DNA of 7,521 nucleotides, from assembly GCA_964523375.1 (NCBI GenBank), contig CAZFYG010000026.1:1-7521 (forward strand). The letters are read 5' to 3'. Source of the stretch: CAJQGY01 sp964523375 (lineage in GTDB: Bacteria > Pseudomonadota > Gammaproteobacteria > Magnimaribacterales > D2472). Numbering within the stretch: the first letter of the stretch is position 1; each line of letters opens with the position of its first letter. The notes under the pieces are model-generated. The model did not search any database, was not told where the DNA came from, and was given only the letters and a program-made list of their open reading frames with translations. Shown here piece after piece: positions 5,802 to 7,521 of the stretch. The translations under genes and the position numbers were made by a program.

Positions 5802-6929
5802 ACACACCTGTTGTAATTGGCATCAGCTCTATTCAACAAAAAGGTTCTTATGACGATCTTGATGAAGCCTTGATTCTTATGGAGAAAGCAGCTCAAAAGG
5901 CCATATCAGATTCAACCAATCCAAATATTGTAAATTACATAGACCAGATACAGATACCAAAAGGATTTTGGAAGTACAGAGATCCTGGCAAGTGGATTGC
6001 AAAAAGAAATGGTATGAAGTCTGCAAAAACTACTGTAACTAAAATTGGTGTGCTGCAGCAAAATCTTATTAACACTGCATGTAAAGATATAGTTGATGGC
6101 AAAATTAATGCATCCTTAATAATAGGAGGCGAAGCTAGATATAAAAAAATTCAAGCTTTAAAAGAAAATAAGGTTTTTGTTGAGACTGAACTAAACACTA
6201 ATCCAGACTATTATGTAAAAGCAGATCATGATCTCCAGACTCAGGATGAAAGAGATGAGCTTGGCTTAATGGCAGTTGGTTATTACGCNNNNNNNNNNNN
6301 NNNNNNNNNNNNNNNNNNNNNNNNNNNNNNNNNNNNNNNNNNNNNNNNNNNNNNNNNNNNNNNNNNNNNNNNNNNNNNNNNNNNNNNNTATTGAACCAAA
6401 TCTATATGAGCTATATAGCTGCTTTCCAATTGCAGTTCAAATGTTTAGTGATTCTTTAGGTCTAAGTGAGAGTCAGAACAAAACAGTGACTGGGGGTATG
6501 TCTTTTGCAGGTGGTCCATTAAATAATTATATGATCCACTCAACTGTAAAAATGCTGAGTAAAATAAGAAGTGATCATTCAAATATTGGTTTAGTTACAG
6601 GTGTTTCTGGAATGATGACAAAGCAAGCATTAGCATTATGGTCAAAAAAACCATTAATAGATTTTATAACTAAAGATGTTACCAAAGAAGCTAAGTTGAA
6701 AGAAGCACCCGTTCAAATGTCAGAAGAGCTTGAGGGGATGGCTACGATAATTGGATACACAATCTTTAAAGATAATAATGGCGAGTTAAAAGCTGTTATT
6801 TACAGCGAGGATTCCAAAAAGAAAAGAAAAGTACTAATATCATATGATAATGAAATATTGAAAAGCATGGGAGAAGAGGAATGGGTAGGAAAGAATATAA
6901 AATTCAAGGGAAAGCATTTAGTCTCGTAG
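5798..6929 (+). CDS. Thiolase-like protein, TLP1 type (acetyl-CoA acetyltransferase-like), interrupted by assembly gap
   Basis: Two halves of one gene flank the N run: 164 residues before (5798-6288) and 179 after (6390-6926, stop TAG). The first half has the thiolase N-terminal core (TPVVIGISSIQ, residues 3-13; LIIGGEA, 107-113). The second has YSCFPIAVQ, GGMSFAGGPLNNYMIH and LVTGVSGMMTK, followed by a C-terminal beta-rich extension (from about APVQMSEELEG) like the additional C-terminal domain of type-1 thiolase-like proteins. The classical nucleophilic cysteine position (near residue 84) is not cysteine, and the usual HDAF, GHP and CxG motifs are replaced, as in that family, so it is unlikely to be an ordinary thiolase. 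It may bind acyl-CoA or another thioester. Start is GTG at 5798, overlapping the previous stop as GTGA, which fits the family N-terminus. The two halves are out of phase by one base across the 100 Ns, which reflects filler of arbitrary length rather than a proven frameshift. Confidence 0.8.
6289..6388. other. Assembly gap (100 N placeholder)
   Basis: Exactly 100 Ns, the conventional length for a gap of unknown size. It lies inside the thiolase-like gene. From remembered family layout, roughly 140 residues (about 400-450 bases) appear to be missing between ELGLMAVGYYA and IEPNLYELYSCFP, so the true gap is probably several times longer than drawn. Confidence 0.98.
6869..6880 (+). promoter_or_regulatory. 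Ribosome binding site of the amidohydrolase inside the thiolase-like gene
   Basis: The purine run GGGAGAAGAGGA immediately precedes ATG at 6881; GGGAG (6869-6873) is seven bases from the start. It is the best Shine-Dalgarno of the operon and lies within the last codons of the preceding gene, supporting a 49-base overlap rather than a later start. Confidence 0.75.
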
Positions 6930-7521
6930 CTACATGTTTATTGGCGTTTAATGTATCAGCGTCTATAGATAAAAGTATTGCTAACCATAAAGAGCATTTT
7001 TCTAAAATAGCTCTACAAATATGGGATAACGCAGAATTAGGCTATCAAGAAATAGGCAGCTCTAAACTTCTTTCTGATGCGCTAGAAAAAGAGGGTTTTA
7101 AAATCAACAAATCTGTTGCTGGTATCCCTACTGCCTTTATTGCAGAATTTGGCTCTAAGGGTCCAGTAATTGCTATTTTAGGAGAATTTGATGCTTTGCC
7201 TGGTTTGGCTCAAAGCACCTCACCATTTAAAGAAGTTATAAATAATAGTACTGGAGCAGGACATGCATGTGGACATCATTTATTTGGCGCAGCATCGGCA
7301 TGGGCTGCGGTTACAATCAAAGAGTGGCTGGTAGAAAATAATATAGAAGGAAGAATTAGGTTTTATGGAACTCCTGCTGAGGAAGGTGGTTCTGGTAAAG
7401 TTTATATAGCACGTGATGGGTTATTTAAAGATGTTGATATTGTTCTTCATTGGCATCCCGACCAAGTAAATTCTGCAAATTCAAAAACATCAAATTCTAA
7501 TAAATCAGGTAAATTTACTTT
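6881..7521 (+). CDS. Exported M20D (AbgB-like) amidohydrolase, partial (3' end beyond window)
   Basis: An open frame of 213 codons running off the right edge. Residues 1-28 form a likely Sec signal peptide (basic residues 3-11, hydrophobic 13-26, cleavage near NVSA|S), so the enzyme is probably periplasmic. The catalytic domain begins with IWDNAELGYQE (47-57). GEFDALPGL (101-109), GHACGHHLFG (127-136; likely metal ligands C130 and H132), TPAEEGG (164-170; E167 as general base, E168 as ligand) and LHWHP (189-193; a further histidine ligand) follow. This is the M20D metallopeptidase layout, nearest to the AbgB/p-aminobenzoyl-glutamate hydrolase and N-acyl amino-acid amidohydrolase group, which cleave amide bonds of small molecules. 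The lid domain and last ligand lie outside. Export is unusual compared with the cytoplasmic E. coli AbgB. It overlaps the thiolase-like gene by 49 bases in another frame. Substrate is not determinable. Confidence 0.88.
   Translation, partial: MGRKEYKIQGKAFSLVATCLLAFNVSASIDKSIANHKEHFSKIALQIWDNAELGYQEIGSSKLLSDALEKEGFKINKSVAGIPTAFIAEFGSKGPVIAILGEFDALPGLAQSTSPFKEVINNSTGAGHACGHHLFGAASAWAAVTIKEWLVENNIEGRIRFYGTPAEEGGSGKVYIARDGLFKDVDIVLHWHPDQVNSANSKTSNSNKSGKFT

Noticed and set aside
6276..6929. Separate gene starting at ATG 6276 just before the N run
   Set aside because: The ATG is out of frame with the real upstream half and only appears open because Ns contain no stops. The residues after the gap are the C-terminal half of the thiolase-like protein.
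6923..6946. Lipoprotein signal (VATC) in the amidohydrolase leader
   Set aside because: The cysteine at residue 19 is in the middle of the hydrophobic segment and threonine at -1 does not fit the lipobox; a signal peptidase I site near residue 27 fits better.

Overview
The window looks like a piece of an AT-rich (about one third GC by eye) Gammaproteobacterium, probably a marine, metagenome-assembled genome. The enoyl-ACP reductase is very close to the E. coli FabI pattern, the tRNA-Ala body is enterobacterial/pseudomonad-like, there is a large TonB-dependent outer-membrane receptor, and a run of exactly 100 Ns marks a scaffold join. A SAR86-like lineage would fit, but this is inference and no single base proves it.

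Left half (minus strand): the 5' two thirds of a tRNA-Ala(GGC) gene runs off the left edge. Upstream of it lies a signal-peptide-bearing metallo-beta-lactamase-fold hydrolase of the NAPE-PLD type (100-1071). Next comes a complete 935-residue TonB-dependent receptor (1251-4058) that ends in a clear intrinsic terminator (about 1206-1235).

Centre: a 331-base divergent control region (4059-4389) separates the receptor from fabI. It holds a candidate receptor promoter with a perfect TTGACA, three AAATGAA[C/G] repeats around that box, a near-consensus CRP/Vfr-like palindrome (4274-4289) and a perfect TATAAT before fabI.

Right half (plus strand): a tightly packed operon of fabI, a METTL7-like SAM methyltransferase, a type-1 thiolase-like protein (TLP1) split by the N gap, and an AbgB-like M20 amidohydrolase that runs off the right edge. 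The first two junctions are 4-base stop/start overlaps using rare start codons (TTGA, GTGA). The third is a 49-base overlap with a strong internal ribosome binding site.

How the genes may work together: FabI is the only member with a firm role (last reduction step of fatty-acid elongation). The other operon genes belong to families acting on small hydrophobic molecules, acyl-CoA-like substrates and amides. Together with the NAPE-PLD-like hydrolase, this hints at acyl-amide or membrane-lipid metabolism near FabI, which is a hypothesis. No phage, IS element or CRISPR is visible.
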